Assembly (NCBI GenBank): GCA_948467675.1
Contig: CAOKFI010000005.1
Location: 30,604-94,603, forward strand
Origin: an uncultured Porphyromonadaceae bacterium
GTDB lineage: Bacteria > Bacteroidota > Bacteroidia > Bacteroidales > Muribaculaceae
Length of the DNA stretch: 64,000 nucleotides
Direction: 5' to 3'
Of this stretch, positions 34,633 to 43,835 are shown in pieces. Within the stretch, counting starts at the first letter, position 1. Each line of letters starts with the position of its first letter. A program made the position numbers and the translations under genes. Below the pieces are notes generated by a model that was given only the letters and a program-made list of their open reading frames with translations, did no database searches and had not been told where the DNA came from.

Positions 34633-35829
34633 ATGATACGACGCATATTATATACTCTGTCGGTTGCTGTAGGGATATCGCTTACCGGATGCATACATTC
34701 GGATGACGGATTATGCACGGATAGTGGATCGGCTGCAGATCCTACGCCTGTCGACGTGCATCTGACGTTTGTGATCCGGCAGGGTGACGGCAGAATGTCG
34801 CGTGCGCCGGGACATGAGCAATATCCGGCTACAGAGGCGGAATGCCTGATCGATCTCGATGGCGGCGATTACCGTGTGCTCGTGTTCGACTGGGAGGGTC
34901 GTCTGCTTCAACAGCTGGAGACCGTCAAGATACGTGATTTCGATTATGCCGACGGAGTGACTGAATGTCTGGTGCGTGGCACACTCGATGACGCATGGAC
35001 AGATTTCCAGATAGTCGTGCTCGCAAACTGGGAAAGTTTCGGAGCCGATTACTCAACGGTGTTGTCGGGAGTGCGTACACTCGATGATCTGGAAGACCGC
35101 AGCCGGACACTGCCTTACAGGCTGCCGGTAGACGGCTGGCGTCCGTTTTCCGGCAGCAACAGGGGCATACCGATGACCGGGCTTCAGTCATATACCGGTG
35201 TGGACTGGTCGGCGAATACGACAGACGGTGTGCGTCGGCTCGACGGAGCCGTGTCGTTGCTCCGCGCCGTTGCCAAAATAGAGGTGGTGGACCGTATCAA
35301 TACATTGTCGGCCGACAGGGTGTCGATCGATGCTGTGAGCCTTTATGGCTATAATGCGACAGGATGTTTCATACCGGATATGCAATCGAACCCGTTGTGG
35401 AACAATCCGGTATCACAGGTAGTGACACCTACATTGCCTTCAGTAAGCGAATATCTGGAATATGGCGAGCTGACACTGGCGAAAGACGATGATGTGACGC
35501 TTTCCGACGGCAAATCATACGCACGCTATTCGGCATATATAAGCGAATTTGCCATAAGTCAGGTCTCCGATAAGCAGAAATGTCCGAAAATGAGAATAAC
35601 TGTCAGGAATCCTGATGTCGCTCCGGATATAGCTTCCGACAAAGTGGTCTATACGATCGATGTGGCGAACTATGTCGGCGGATCGGCGACCGATCCTCTT
35701 GCCAGCCTGCTGCGCAACCATATATACCGTTATGAAGTGAACAGTGCGAGCGCGAATATACTTGAGCTGGACTACACTGTGTGTCCGTGGGAAGTATGCG
35801 AGATAAAGCTGCCGGAATATCCGGAATGA
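34633..35829 (+). CDS. Fimbrillin-type accessory pilus subunit
   Basis: A 398-residue lipoprotein (ISLTGCIHSDDG, cysteine at about residue 21). After VDVHLTFVIRQGDGRMSRAP, which could hold the surface cleavage arginine, come the fimbrillin-type strands YRVLVFDWEGRLLQQLE and FQIVVLANWESFG. The region AVSLLRAVAKIEVVDRI matches the second-domain start of these pilins, and the C-terminus has LLRNHIYRYEVNSASA. It therefore belongs to the FimC/Mfa3-like accessory subunits placed between shaft and tip. It lies 22 bases after the anchor gene and 23 bases before the tip gene. ATG 34633 is preferred over TTG 34627. Confidence 0.8.
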   Translation: MIRRILYTLSVAVGISLTGCIHSDDGLCTDSGSAADPTPVDVHLTFVIRQGDGRMSRAPGHEQYPATEAECLIDLDGGDYRVLVFDWEGRLLQQLETVKIRDFDYADGVTECLVRGTLDDAWTDFQIVVLANWESFGADYSTVLSGVRTLDDLEDRSRTLPYRLPVDGWRPFSGSNRGIPMTGLQSYTGVDWSANTTDGVRRLDGAVSLLRAVAKIEVVDRINTLSADRVSIDAVSLYGYNATGCFIPDMQSNPLWNNPVSQVVTPTLPSVSEYLEYGELTLAKDDDVTLSDGKSYARYSAYISEFAISQVSDKQKCPKMRITVRNPDVAPDIASDKVVYTIDVANYVGGSATDPLASLLRNHIYRYEVNSASANILELDYTVCPWEVCEIKLPEYPE

Positions 35830-35852
35830 TACAGAAAAACGAATAATATAAG

Positions 35853-38800
35853 ATGAACCGACTGCATATACCAGCAATATACATATCGATACTTACAGGA
35901 CTCGTCTGTTTCATGATGGTTTCGTGTCGTGACGAGCTCGAATGTCCCGGACAGAATGAATATGTCGAACCGGGTCTGCCCGCGACGGTGACTGTCCGAC
36001 TGGATCTGCCGGAGATGCAGGTGCAGTCGCGCACTCTTACCGAGGCTCAGGAATCGCGTGTCAACGACCTGTGGATAGGTCTTTACGATGCCGAGCCCGG
36101 AGCCGGAGGCCGGCTTAAAGACAGCTACTACATATCGCGCGGAGACGAGGAGGGCGAACATCAGATACGTACACTGAAAATAGAAAATCTGAAGACGACT
36201 TCAGGCCGTTGCCATATAGTGGCTGCCGCCAATGTGTCCAACACTCACGGTATCAGTTCCGACAACAGTCTGTGGGATGGTAATGACGATGTCCATCCGA
36301 CACTGCTGTCCATGCTGAAAAAAGCCGATAACATAGACAAATTCAAATCTATAGCGGCTGCTATAGAGTCGACCACACAGACCGACTATTCGTCGGCGAA
36401 TCTGGTTATGGGAGGAACCTATCTCTATACCGACCAGACCACGGACGGGATTACCCATAAGCCCGGTTATGACTGGACGCAGATACCTGTAGTGACCATA
36501 CCTGCCGGAGATGTGCGGCTGGTGTCAGGAAAGATACACATGCGCCGGCTGGTGTCGAAAGTCACTTTCAAGATAAAGGGCTCATCAGGCATTACAATAC
36601 GTCCTACAGGATGGCGTCTGCTGAACAATCCCCGTGCCTGTTTCCTTCAGGAACAGAAGTCGGGTGACGGGAAGCCGATGAATGCAGGTGATATTATAAT
36701 ATCCCATTTAGGCGACGGTGACAACTCCAACTACGGCGATTCCTATCAGACTACAGAGATAGAGCTTGGCGGGACTGATGCCAACGGCAACAAGATGGAT
36801 GACGACACGTATCATTTCTCGTTTTATACCTACGAGAACAGACGCACGGCCACAGACCGCGACGACTTTAAGTGCGACAGCTACCATAAGCGAGAGTCCG
36901 AGTACAAAAGCACTGAGGCGTCGGACGATATTGACAACAATTACCATTACGGCAATACCGGCATATACAAGGCTCTTTGTGCCGATGCCAGGATTCCCGA
37001 TCTGAAGACCGGTGTCAATGTCGACAATTTCGCCACTATGGTCGAGATCACTTGCAATGTGGAGTATACGGTCATGGACGGAACCACAGAGATCAGACGC
37101 AGCGGCACAGCGGTCTATACCGTACATCTCGGCTATATGGACAATGATCCGAGGGATTTTAATGTGCGACGTAACCATCAGTATATATACAACATGACTG
37201 TGCTGGGACTCAATCAGATAGTGCTCGAAGCTCATGATGAGACAGGTTCGGAGCCGTATCCCGGTATAGAGGGGACTGTGGTGGACGCTACTGCCGAGAG
37301 TGTGATGCTCGACGCTCACTACGGAATGTTCAATATCAGGCTGACCAATTCGGAACGGGCGAGACTGCGCTATATGATGGAATCTCCATACGGATCGGAG
37401 ATAAAGACCGTAGAGGGATGGGGAGAGTCGGACCGTACCCATGCCAGTGCAGCTCCGTCTGAAAAAAATGAATATTACAACTGGATACGCATAAAGCCGA
37501 CCACATGTCAGGAAGTTTTTGCCGAGTACAAGACATCGGAGACAGACGAGCCATGGTATCTGCATGATCTCGTGGTTACCGGAACCAACGGGAAGACATT
37601 GTCGTATAAGGGTGTGGACGCAAAAGGCAATCCTGATTCCGGCGATGTCACTGACGACAGCAACGAACTGTGGTACACTGTTTTTGTCAATGAAAATGTG
37701 TATGACGTTGACGGTGAAGACCGACATCCTCTTGACGACTGGCTCAACTATGTCAATAAGGATCCACGCTCGGTGCTTTTCCTGGTGCAGGATGTGAAAG
37801 TGTCGCCAGATTCCGAAAGCCGTTACACCAAGGGCAAATACCGGATTCAGCAACGTTCGATCCAGACGTATTATACGACCGATCGTGCCGCCTACGGCAC
37901 ATCCGGGACATTGACGGTGGCGGCGCTTGGAGTGGAACACGTCAATGAGTCGTATGGCAAAAAGATAGACTGGTACTGGTCTGCCACTTCTAACAATCTG
38001 TCACTGAACAACGGTCGCTGGAATCAATGGAAGTTCCTGAACAACGATCTGAACAATATCAACGACCCGAAAGACGGATCATCGGGAGCGGAGGCAAGCA
38101 GGTCATGGTATTGCCAGTATAAGGAGATATCGAGAAAATCGACACCTAACTACGGACTGTTGCGTTATGTTGATGCTGGAAACGGTACAGCAACGACCCG
38201 TAGCGGATATATCAGGGCCGACGAGGACGGCTACCCTGTAGCAGCGATGGCATATTATGATTATGCGAGCGGTAGCCGGCAGTATGATCCGGAAGGTAAC
38301 GTGAAGGGCTATTATGAAGCCATGGCACTGTGTATGAACAGGAACCGTGATCTTGACGGTGACGGGAAGATATCGCCTAACGAGGTGCGATGGTATCTTC
38401 CGGCCGAGGGTAAATATGAACGTATTATGCTTGGCAGAAATTCGCTGGTTACACCTATGTTTTCGGTATCTGACGGTGGCTATTACTGTAATTCCAACGA
38501 TCCTATAGCCAAGGCTCACAATAACTTCGGCTATGACGGTACTATAGGCGTGCGGTGGAATCCCGGCAATGACAACCAGGTGCAGTATATATCGTCGAAC
38601 CGGATGAAATTTTTCCCGGAGGAGGGCGGTTCCTATAATGCTGATATACGTGCGCACTGGGTTACCGGGCAGACCGGGCAGGGCCGTTATCCATGGAACA
38701 TACGGTGTGTGCGGAATCTCGGAGTCAGTGTCGCCACGATCAATACCAATTCTAATGTCGATCCTGTGCCTAAGGCATACAAAGTAGAGTATGACAGTGA

Positions 38801-39422
38801 AAAGAGAGCGATTTTTACTCAACGGTTCTATTTCGGGGCATCGGTGCGGGATGCGCTGATAGATGATTATATGCCGGTGCATACGGTAGCCGATCTTGAC
38901 AAGAACCGAATAGCGAGGAAATTCAAGATGGCATCGGTCAATGTCGCGGTAAGTTTTGTGAGGCGCGATTTATGGGATACTGAGAAATATGGCGATTTAG
39001 TCGATGAAAATGGCAATCCGGTCGAATATGAGTCTTTTGAAGAAGCGCTTACCGATAATGTCCCGTGCAGAAATGTTAATGAGGAGGGTGCCGTATGGCG
39101 TGCTCCCAATCAGCGCGAACTGATGATGATGCTTAACGAACGTGTGATCAGTGGCGGAGAATATTCATGTACCAAAGATGCTTATCCGACGCCTACTACC
39201 AACAGGTTTGCAGCGGCATCGACAGCATCCGGAGGCCAGATACAGATGAATCCGGCCAAAGACACAGACGGTAGTAGTATAATATGGAAACGTCATGCTA
39301 CCCAACCGGCTTCAGGTTATTTTGAAACGAGAACAGAAACAGTAGGCGATAAGACTGTAACATATTATGTAACGCCACATCCGGCGACGGTATATGTGAG
39401 GTGCGTACGGGATTTAGAGTGA
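35853..39422 (+). CDS. Large tip-like fimbrial protein (DUF4906-like)
   Basis: A 1189-residue lipoprotein (FMMVSCRDELECPG, cysteine at about 25), the last and largest gene of the pilus operon. The first about 450 residues have fimbrillin-like features (VNDLWIGLYDAEPGAGGRLK, CHIVAAANVSNTHG, MRRLVSKVTFKIKG), matching DUF4906 proteins. The remainder holds other beta domains and, near the C-terminus, a domain containing CMNRNRDLDGDGKISPNEV, whose residues 833-844 form a canonical EF-hand calcium loop. The protein ends in TVYVRCVRDLE, a usual ending in this group. Position and size fit a tip adhesin; the ligand is unknown. Codon use looks like that of its neighbours. Confidence 0.8.
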   Translation: MNRLHIPAIYISILTGLVCFMMVSCRDELECPGQNEYVEPGLPATVTVRLDLPEMQVQSRTLTEAQESRVNDLWIGLYDAEPGAGGRLKDSYYISRGDEEGEHQIRTLKIENLKTTSGRCHIVAAANVSNTHGISSDNSLWDGNDDVHPTLLSMLKKADNIDKFKSIAAAIESTTQTDYSSANLVMGGTYLYTDQTTDGITHKPGYDWTQIPVVTIPAGDVRLVSGKIHMRRLVSKVTFKIKGSSGITIRPTGWRLLNNPRACFLQEQKSGDGKPMNAGDIIISHLGDGDNSNYGDSYQTTEIELGGTDANGNKMDDDTYHFSFYTYENRRTATDRDDFKCDSYHKRESEYKSTEASDDIDNNYHYGNTGIYKALCADARIPDLKTGVNVDNFATMVEITCNVEYTVMDGTTEIRRSGTAVYTVHLGYMDNDPRDFNVRRNHQYIYNMTVLGLNQIVLEAHDETGSEPYPGIEGTVVDATAESVMLDAHYGMFNIRLTNSERARLRYMMESPYGSEIKTVEGWGESDRTHASAAPSEKNEYYNWIRIKPTTCQEVFAEYKTSETDEPWYLHDLVVTGTNGKTLSYKGVDAKGNPDSGDVTDDSNELWYTVFVNENVYDVDGEDRHPLDDWLNYVNKDPRSVLFLVQDVKVSPDSESRYTKGKYRIQQRSIQTYYTTDRAAYGTSGTLTVAALGVEHVNESYGKKIDWYWSATSNNLSLNNGRWNQWKFLNNDLNNINDPKDGSSGAEASRSWYCQYKEISRKSTPNYGLLRYVDAGNGTATTRSGYIRADEDGYPVAAMAYYDYASGSRQYDPEGNVKGYYEAMALCMNRNRDLDGDGKISPNEVRWYLPAEGKYERIMLGRNSLVTPMFSVSDGGYYCNSNDPIAKAHNNFGYDGTIGVRWNPGNDNQVQYISSNRMKFFPEEGGSYNADIRAHWVTGQTGQGRYPWNIRCVRNLGVSVATINTNSNVDPVPKAYKVEYDSEKRAIFTQRFYFGASVRDALIDDYMPVHTVADLDKNRIARKFKMASVNVAVSFVRRDLWDTEKYGDLVDENGNPVEYESFEEALTDNVPCRNVNEEGAVWRAPNQRELMMMLNERVISGGEYSCTKDAYPTPTTNRFAAASTASGGQIQMNPAKDTDGSSIIWKRHATQPASGYFETRTETVGDKTVTYYVTPHPATVYVRCVRDLE

Positions 39423-39498
39423 CTTAAAAAACGCTAATGGCGCAACTTCGGCACTGCCGGCGCTGTTGTTTCCATACAATGTTAAAAACAGACATATT

Positions 39499-40437
39499 AT
39501 GGAAAGGACAATATCACTTACCGAATTGCGCGGAGCGGTCGACGAGGCATACGAACTGTTTAAGGACGAGCATTCAGGATCAGTCGATCCGCGGATAAAG
39601 AACACAAAGGAGAATGCTTTCGGAATAAGTTTGGTACTTACCGACGGAACTGTCATAAACAAAGGCGATGCCGATGTGCCTTCTCCGATCGGAGCTATAT
39701 CCAAGATTCCGGCCTCGGTTGCGCTTCTGAGCCAGATGTCGCCGGCCGATCTGATCAAGAAATCAGGAACATGCTGTTGCCGATGCAGCGGCGGCAAGGC
39801 CAGGAAACCTGATATACCATTGAGCAGCCATGGCATACGTGCCGTCAGCGCGATAGAACCCACCGGCGATGCCGATGGCAAATGGGAAGTGATAATCAAT
39901 AATATGATCAATCTTATCGGATCGGCTCCGGAACTCGACGACGATCTGTATAAAGCCCTGACAGAGGAGGCTGCAAAGGCCAATGTGGAGAATGTGATTG
40001 CTGAGGCCGGATACACACTTTATGATGATGCTCCTATAGCGATAGACCTTTATATACGCCAGATGGCAATGACGGCAACATCCGAACAGCTGGCGACAAT
40101 GTGTGCCACTATAGCTGCCGACGGACGCAATCCAAAGACAGGCGAACATGTGTTTGACGGCTGTATATCGCCGACTGTGACTGCGCTCATGGCTGTGCAC
40201 GGGCCTCATAAAGAAGCCAAGCCCTGGATGGTAGCGACCGGCCTTCCTGCAAAATCAGGCTTTGGCGGAGCGATAGCCGGTGTATTGCCGGGAGTATTCG
40301 GAATAGCGGCCTATTCGCCTGAACTGAATGAGGCCGGAGTGTCGATCAAAGCAGCCCAAGCCATACGGCATATCATGCAGAAGCTGCAACTCAGCGTATT
40401 TGCAAGCGCTAAGGTCAGCACAGATACTACAAAATAG
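39499..40437 (+). CDS. Glutaminase-family homologue, catalytic serine apparently replaced
   Basis: A 312-residue protein with clear similarity to bacterial glutaminases (beta-lactamase-like fold). AIDLYIRQMAMTATSEQLAT, IAADGRNPKTGEHV and GLPAKSGFGGAIAGVLPG line up with family segments. However, the family SxxK motif (SISK) reads AISK at 66-69, so the nucleophilic serine is alanine. The MYDxSG segment before the KSGVGGGI motif is also replaced, by AVHGPHKEAKPW. A cysteine-rich insertion CCCRC lies at 92-96. Deamidation of glutamine is therefore doubtful, and another function is possible. ATG 39499 is chosen over an upstream frame extension. The gene is monocistronic with a strong terminator at 40477-40521. 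Confidence 0.75.
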   Translation: MERTISLTELRGAVDEAYELFKDEHSGSVDPRIKNTKENAFGISLVLTDGTVINKGDADVPSPIGAISKIPASVALLSQMSPADLIKKSGTCCCRCSGGKARKPDIPLSSHGIRAVSAIEPTGDADGKWEVIINNMINLIGSAPELDDDLYKALTEEAAKANVENVIAEAGYTLYDDAPIAIDLYIRQMAMTATSEQLATMCATIAADGRNPKTGEHVFDGCISPTVTALMAVHGPHKEAKPWMVATGLPAKSGFGGAIAGVLPGVFGIAAYSPELNEAGVSIKAAQAIRHIMQKLQLSVFASAKVSTDTTK

Positions 40438-40476
40438 ATTTCTCCGGCCTTTCGAAAGGCCGATACCATAGATGCC

Positions 40477-40521
40477 GGCGGGGCAGTATCGATGGATACT
40501 GTTCCCGCCTTTTTGTTTTTT
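40477..40521 (+). terminator. Terminator of the glutaminase-like gene
   Basis: GGCGGGGCAGTATC pairs with GATACTGTTCCCGCC (one G-U pair), loop GATG, followed by TTTTTGTTTTTT. A second palindrome, CGGCCTTTCGAAAGGCCG, lies just before it (about 40445-40462). Confidence 0.88.
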
Positions 40522-40549
40522 CGGGTGTCGGTTTTTATTGTTAACTTTG
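40519..40549 (+). promoter_or_regulatory. Candidate promoter of ftsK
   Basis: TAACTTTG (40542-40549) is a good -7 box; the upstream partner reads TTTC (40519-40522) at 19 bases, inside the preceding terminator tail. The leader to the ATG at 40578 is about 25 bases. Confidence 0.6.
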
Positions 40550-40577
40550 TTGCTTCAGAACTGTAATAACCATAGCA

Positions 40578-43148
40578 ATGAGCAACTACAATATATCTAC
40601 CGACGGGTTCGATCCGGATCCTGTGGCACCTCAGGCGCAGGCGCAGCGCCGCCGCAAGGTCCCGGATCAGGCAAGCCGCAGACCGTCAAGGCCTAAGAAA
40701 ATATCAGACAAGCCGGGCGCTGTGCTGCAATTTCTGAAAGATAAGCGCACGCACATGTTCGTGGGTATACTGTTGCTGTTGGTAGCCATGTATCTGCTTA
40801 TCGTGTCGATATCTTTTTTCTCGACGAGCGAGGCTGATCAGAGCAAGGTGCTCCATCATACGGTCAACGAACTGGCCGGACAGGAAGGTGCTATAGAGAA
40901 TGCCGGAGGCCCGTTCGGAGCATATCTGAGCCATCTGTTGCTGACAGAATGGCTCGGTCTCGGATCGTTCTTCCTGATATTCTATATAGGTGCCATAGGC
41001 GCCACGCTTGTGCGGCTTCATAAATTCCGTTTCTGGATGCTGACATTCAAGTGTCTGATACTGGCTACGACGACGTCGATAGTCATAGGCCTGCTTACCA
41101 TCAACTCCGGCGGTCATATATTCTGGGGCGGCCATCACGGTTACTATATCAATGATTTTCTGATACGTACAGCGAGTATATGGGGTGCGATCGGCGTTAG
41201 CCTGCTGCTGATATCGCTGATAGTCCTGATATATCTTACCCAGCTGACCATGCTGTTCATGGCATGGCGCCGCAAGGTCGCAGCCCGCAGAGAGGCAGCC
41301 CGCCGTAAGGCGGAGCGTCGCGAGGCAGAGCGCCGTAAGGTCGAGGAGTCGATGCAGGGTTCGGTGCTCGATGCGGAAGAACCGGATGACGCAGAAACGA
41401 CTTCCGATGACACCGTAGTGGGTTTTGACGAATATGATAAAGAAAAGGCCGGTGACATAGAGACAGACCGTGAGCCGGATACGCAGCAATTGGAAGATAT
41501 GGATGATCCGCTGGAGCCGGAAGATATATCGGATGACTCTGCCGATGATATTGCTGAAGAACCGGTGTCAGAGCCGGAACTGGTCATAGACAGCGACGAT
41601 GTGAATATGAGCGTTACCAAGCCGGAAATAGAGCAGGCCAAGGAGATACGCCGCGATGTATATGATCCTACGGCCGAGTTGTCGCGTTTCCGTTTTCCGT
41701 CGATAGATCTGCTGCACGACCGCGAAAGCCATGAAGGGAGCGTTGACCAGCAGGAGCAGGAGGAAAACAAGGAGCGGATCACAAAGACGCTTGCCGATTA
41801 CGGTATAGCCATATCCAAGATCAAGGCTACCGTGGGGCCTACAGTGACTCTCTATGAGATAATACCGGCGGAGGGTGTGCGTATAGCCAAGATCAAACGT
41901 CTGGAAGATGATATAGCGCTGAGCCTTGCCGCTCTTGGAATCCGTATCATAGCTCCGATTCCGGGTAAAGGCACTATAGGTATTGAGGTTCCGAACAAGG
42001 AGCCGCAGGTGGTATCGATGCGGTCTATCATAGCGTCGAAAAAATATCAGGAGACACGATACGACCTGCCTATGGCCATGGGATCGACTATCAGCAACGA
42101 GGTGTTTATAGCCGATCTCGCCAAGATGCCGCATCTTCTCGTGGCGGGATCGACGGGTATGGGTAAGTCGGTAGGCCTTAATGCCATAATAGCGTCGCTT
42201 CTGTATAAGAAGCATCCGGCTGAGCTGAAGTTTGTGCTCATAGACCCGAAACGAGTTGAGTTCAGCCTGTATGGGGCGCTCGAGAACCATTATCTGGCGA
42301 AGCTGCCCGATGAGGAGGATGCCATAATCACCGATACGGCGAAGGTTGTGACTACGCTTAACTCGTTGTGTGTCGAGATGGAGAACCGCTACAATCTTCT
42401 GAAAGCGGCCAATGTGCGGAATATAAAGGAGTATAATTCCAAGTTCGTGGCCAAACGTCTCAATCCGGAGAAGGGGCACCGCTTCCTGCCGTATATAGTG
42501 GTCATAGTCGATGAGTTTGCCGACCTGATCATGACAGCCGGCAAGGATGTTGAGAAGCCCATAGCCCGTATTGCACAGATGGCCCGTGCGGTAGGCATGC
42601 ACATGATCATAGCCACGCAGCGTCCGTCGACCAATGTCATCACAGGTGTGATCAAGGCCAATTTCCCTGGCCGAATCGCTTTCCGTGTGATCCAGATGGT
42701 CGACAGCAAGACGATCCTCGACCGTTCCGGAGCCAATCAGCTCATAGGGCGTGGCGACATGCTGTTCTCGCGAGACGGCGAGCTTGACCGTGTGCAGTGT
42801 GCCTTTATCGATACGGATGAAGTCGAGGCTATATGCAGTTCGATATCGGAGCAGCCCGGCTACAAGTGCGCTTACGAACTTCCGGAGTTTATACCGGATG
42901 GTTCGGAGGCATCGATGGGCAGTGTGACCGACCGCGATCCACTTTTCGAGGAGGCCGCACGTTTTATCGTGACATCCGGCACAGCCTCTACATCGTCATT
43001 GCAGCGCCGCTATTCGATAGGCTATAACCGTGCCGGCAAGATCATGGACCAGATGGAGGCGGCCGGTATCGTCGGCCCTTCGCAGGGAGGCAAACCGCGA
43101 TCCGTACTGGTCGACTCTCTTACGCTTGAGCGTATACTGGAAATGTGA
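40578..43148 (+). CDS. ftsK: DNA translocase FtsK
   Basis: An 856-residue septal DNA pump that clears chromosomes from the closing division site and helps XerCD resolve dimers. The basic N-terminus precedes four membrane helices (about 55-220, for example MFVGILLLLVAMYLLIVSIS and LGLGSFFLIFYIGAIGATLV). A charged linker at about 225-350 (RREAARRKAERREAERRKVE, then a strongly acidic stretch) follows. The motor begins near 395, with Walker A AGSTGMGKSVGLNAI and Walker B YIVVIVDEFADLIM. The C-terminal gamma winged helix (STSSLQRRYSIGYNRAGKIM, QMEAAGIVGPSQGGKPR) recognises KOPS-type DNA signs. Length is normal for Bacteroidetes. lolA follows 43 bases later. Confidence 0.97.
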   Translation: MSNYNISTDGFDPDPVAPQAQAQRRRKVPDQASRRPSRPKKISDKPGAVLQFLKDKRTHMFVGILLLLVAMYLLIVSISFFSTSEADQSKVLHHTVNELAGQEGAIENAGGPFGAYLSHLLLTEWLGLGSFFLIFYIGAIGATLVRLHKFRFWMLTFKCLILATTTSIVIGLLTINSGGHIFWGGHHGYYINDFLIRTASIWGAIGVSLLLISLIVLIYLTQLTMLFMAWRRKVAARREAARRKAERREAERRKVEESMQGSVLDAEEPDDAETTSDDTVVGFDEYDKEKAGDIETDREPDTQQLEDMDDPLEPEDISDDSADDIAEEPVSEPELVIDSDDVNMSVTKPEIEQAKEIRRDVYDPTAELSRFRFPSIDLLHDRESHEGSVDQQEQEENKERITKTLADYGIAISKIKATVGPTVTLYEIIPAEGVRIAKIKRLEDDIALSLAALGIRIIAPIPGKGTIGIEVPNKEPQVVSMRSIIASKKYQETRYDLPMAMGSTISNEVFIADLAKMPHLLVAGSTGMGKSVGLNAIIASLLYKKHPAELKFVLIDPKRVEFSLYGALENHYLAKLPDEEDAIITDTAKVVTTLNSLCVEMENRYNLLKAANVRNIKEYNSKFVAKRLNPEKGHRFLPYIVVIVDEFADLIMTAGKDVEKPIARIAQMARAVGMHMIIATQRPSTNVITGVIKANFPGRIAFRVIQMVDSKTILDRSGANQLIGRGDMLFSRDGELDRVQCAFIDTDEVEAICSSISEQPGYKCAYELPEFIPDGSEASMGSVTDRDPLFEEAARFIVTSGTASTSSLQRRYSIGYNRAGKIMDQMEAAGIVGPSQGGKPRSVLVDSLTLERILEM

Positions 43149-43191
43149 TGATACAAACATTTTCCAAGACGATACTGTTAAAGATATTACA

Positions 43192-43803
43192 ATGAATGCA
43201 ACTACTATAATACGTATGCTGACTGCCGTTTTCGCAATGGTATGTAGCGGAACGGCTGTCGCAGTCACTGCCGATGAGGTCACTTCACGTGCTGTGGAAC
43301 GTTTCGGCAAGTCGCCGAGTGTCACGGCGTCCTTTACTGTTGACGCGCAGGGGCATTCCGTGCCCGGAACCATAACTGTGTCAGGCGACCGGTTTCACAT
43401 GGATGTGAACGGGATGGAGACGTGGTATGACGGCCGTACGCAGTGGACGTATTCCCCCTCGGCCGACGAAGTGAGTGTGACCGAACCGACGGCCGCCGAG
43501 CTGGCACAGATCAATCCATTTGCCATAGTGTCGTCGTTGCGTGACAGTTTTTCAGGCAGTATCGTCAGATCGTCGCCGACCGAGACAACCGTAGGCTATA
43601 CTCCGCGCAATTCCGGTGCTGGCAAACTGACAGTCACCTACAACGGCTCGACATCGTGGCCGTCGAAGGTGGTTATTGACAACGGCCAGGATGTAGTGAC
43701 GATCAAGGTCAAAACGGTGGCTGTCGGCAAAACGCCGCATCCGTCGGAGTTTGTATATAATAAGCAACTTCATCCCGGAGCCGAGATCGTGGATTTGCGC
43801 TGA
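43192..43803 (+). CDS. lolA: LolA-like outer-membrane lipoprotein carrier protein
   Basis: A 203-residue periplasmic protein (signal peptide about 1-24, ending GTAVAV) of the LolA family, which carries lipoproteins from the inner to the outer membrane. The unclosed beta-barrel pattern is visible: SVTASFTVDAQGHSVPGTIT, then VSGDRFHMDVNGMETWYDGR, TQWTYSPSADEVSVTEPT and NPFAIVSSL. The frame is open upstream into ftsK, but ATG 43192 is chosen because it begins the signal sequence. The ftsK-lolA pairing is common in Bacteroidetes. This gene's product would serve the many lipoproteins encoded in this window. Confidence 0.88.
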   Translation: MNATTIIRMLTAVFAMVCSGTAVAVTADEVTSRAVERFGKSPSVTASFTVDAQGHSVPGTITVSGDRFHMDVNGMETWYDGRTQWTYSPSADEVSVTEPTAAELAQINPFAIVSSLRDSFSGSIVRSSPTETTVGYTPRNSGAGKLTVTYNGSTSWPSKVVIDNGQDVVTIKVKTVAVGKTPHPSEFVYNKQLHPGAEIVDLR

Positions 43804-43835
43804 TCTGCGCTCAGGGATCTAACAACATCATAACC

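Noticed and set aside
36708..37940. 410-codon minus-strand frame antisense to the pilus tip gene
   Set aside because: A shadow of the tip gene; no signal peptide, family motif or promoter.
41568..42602. 344-codon minus-strand frame antisense to ftsK
   Set aside because: Lies wholly within the motor domain of FtsK and has a histidine/arginine/tyrosine-rich composition typical of shadow frames.
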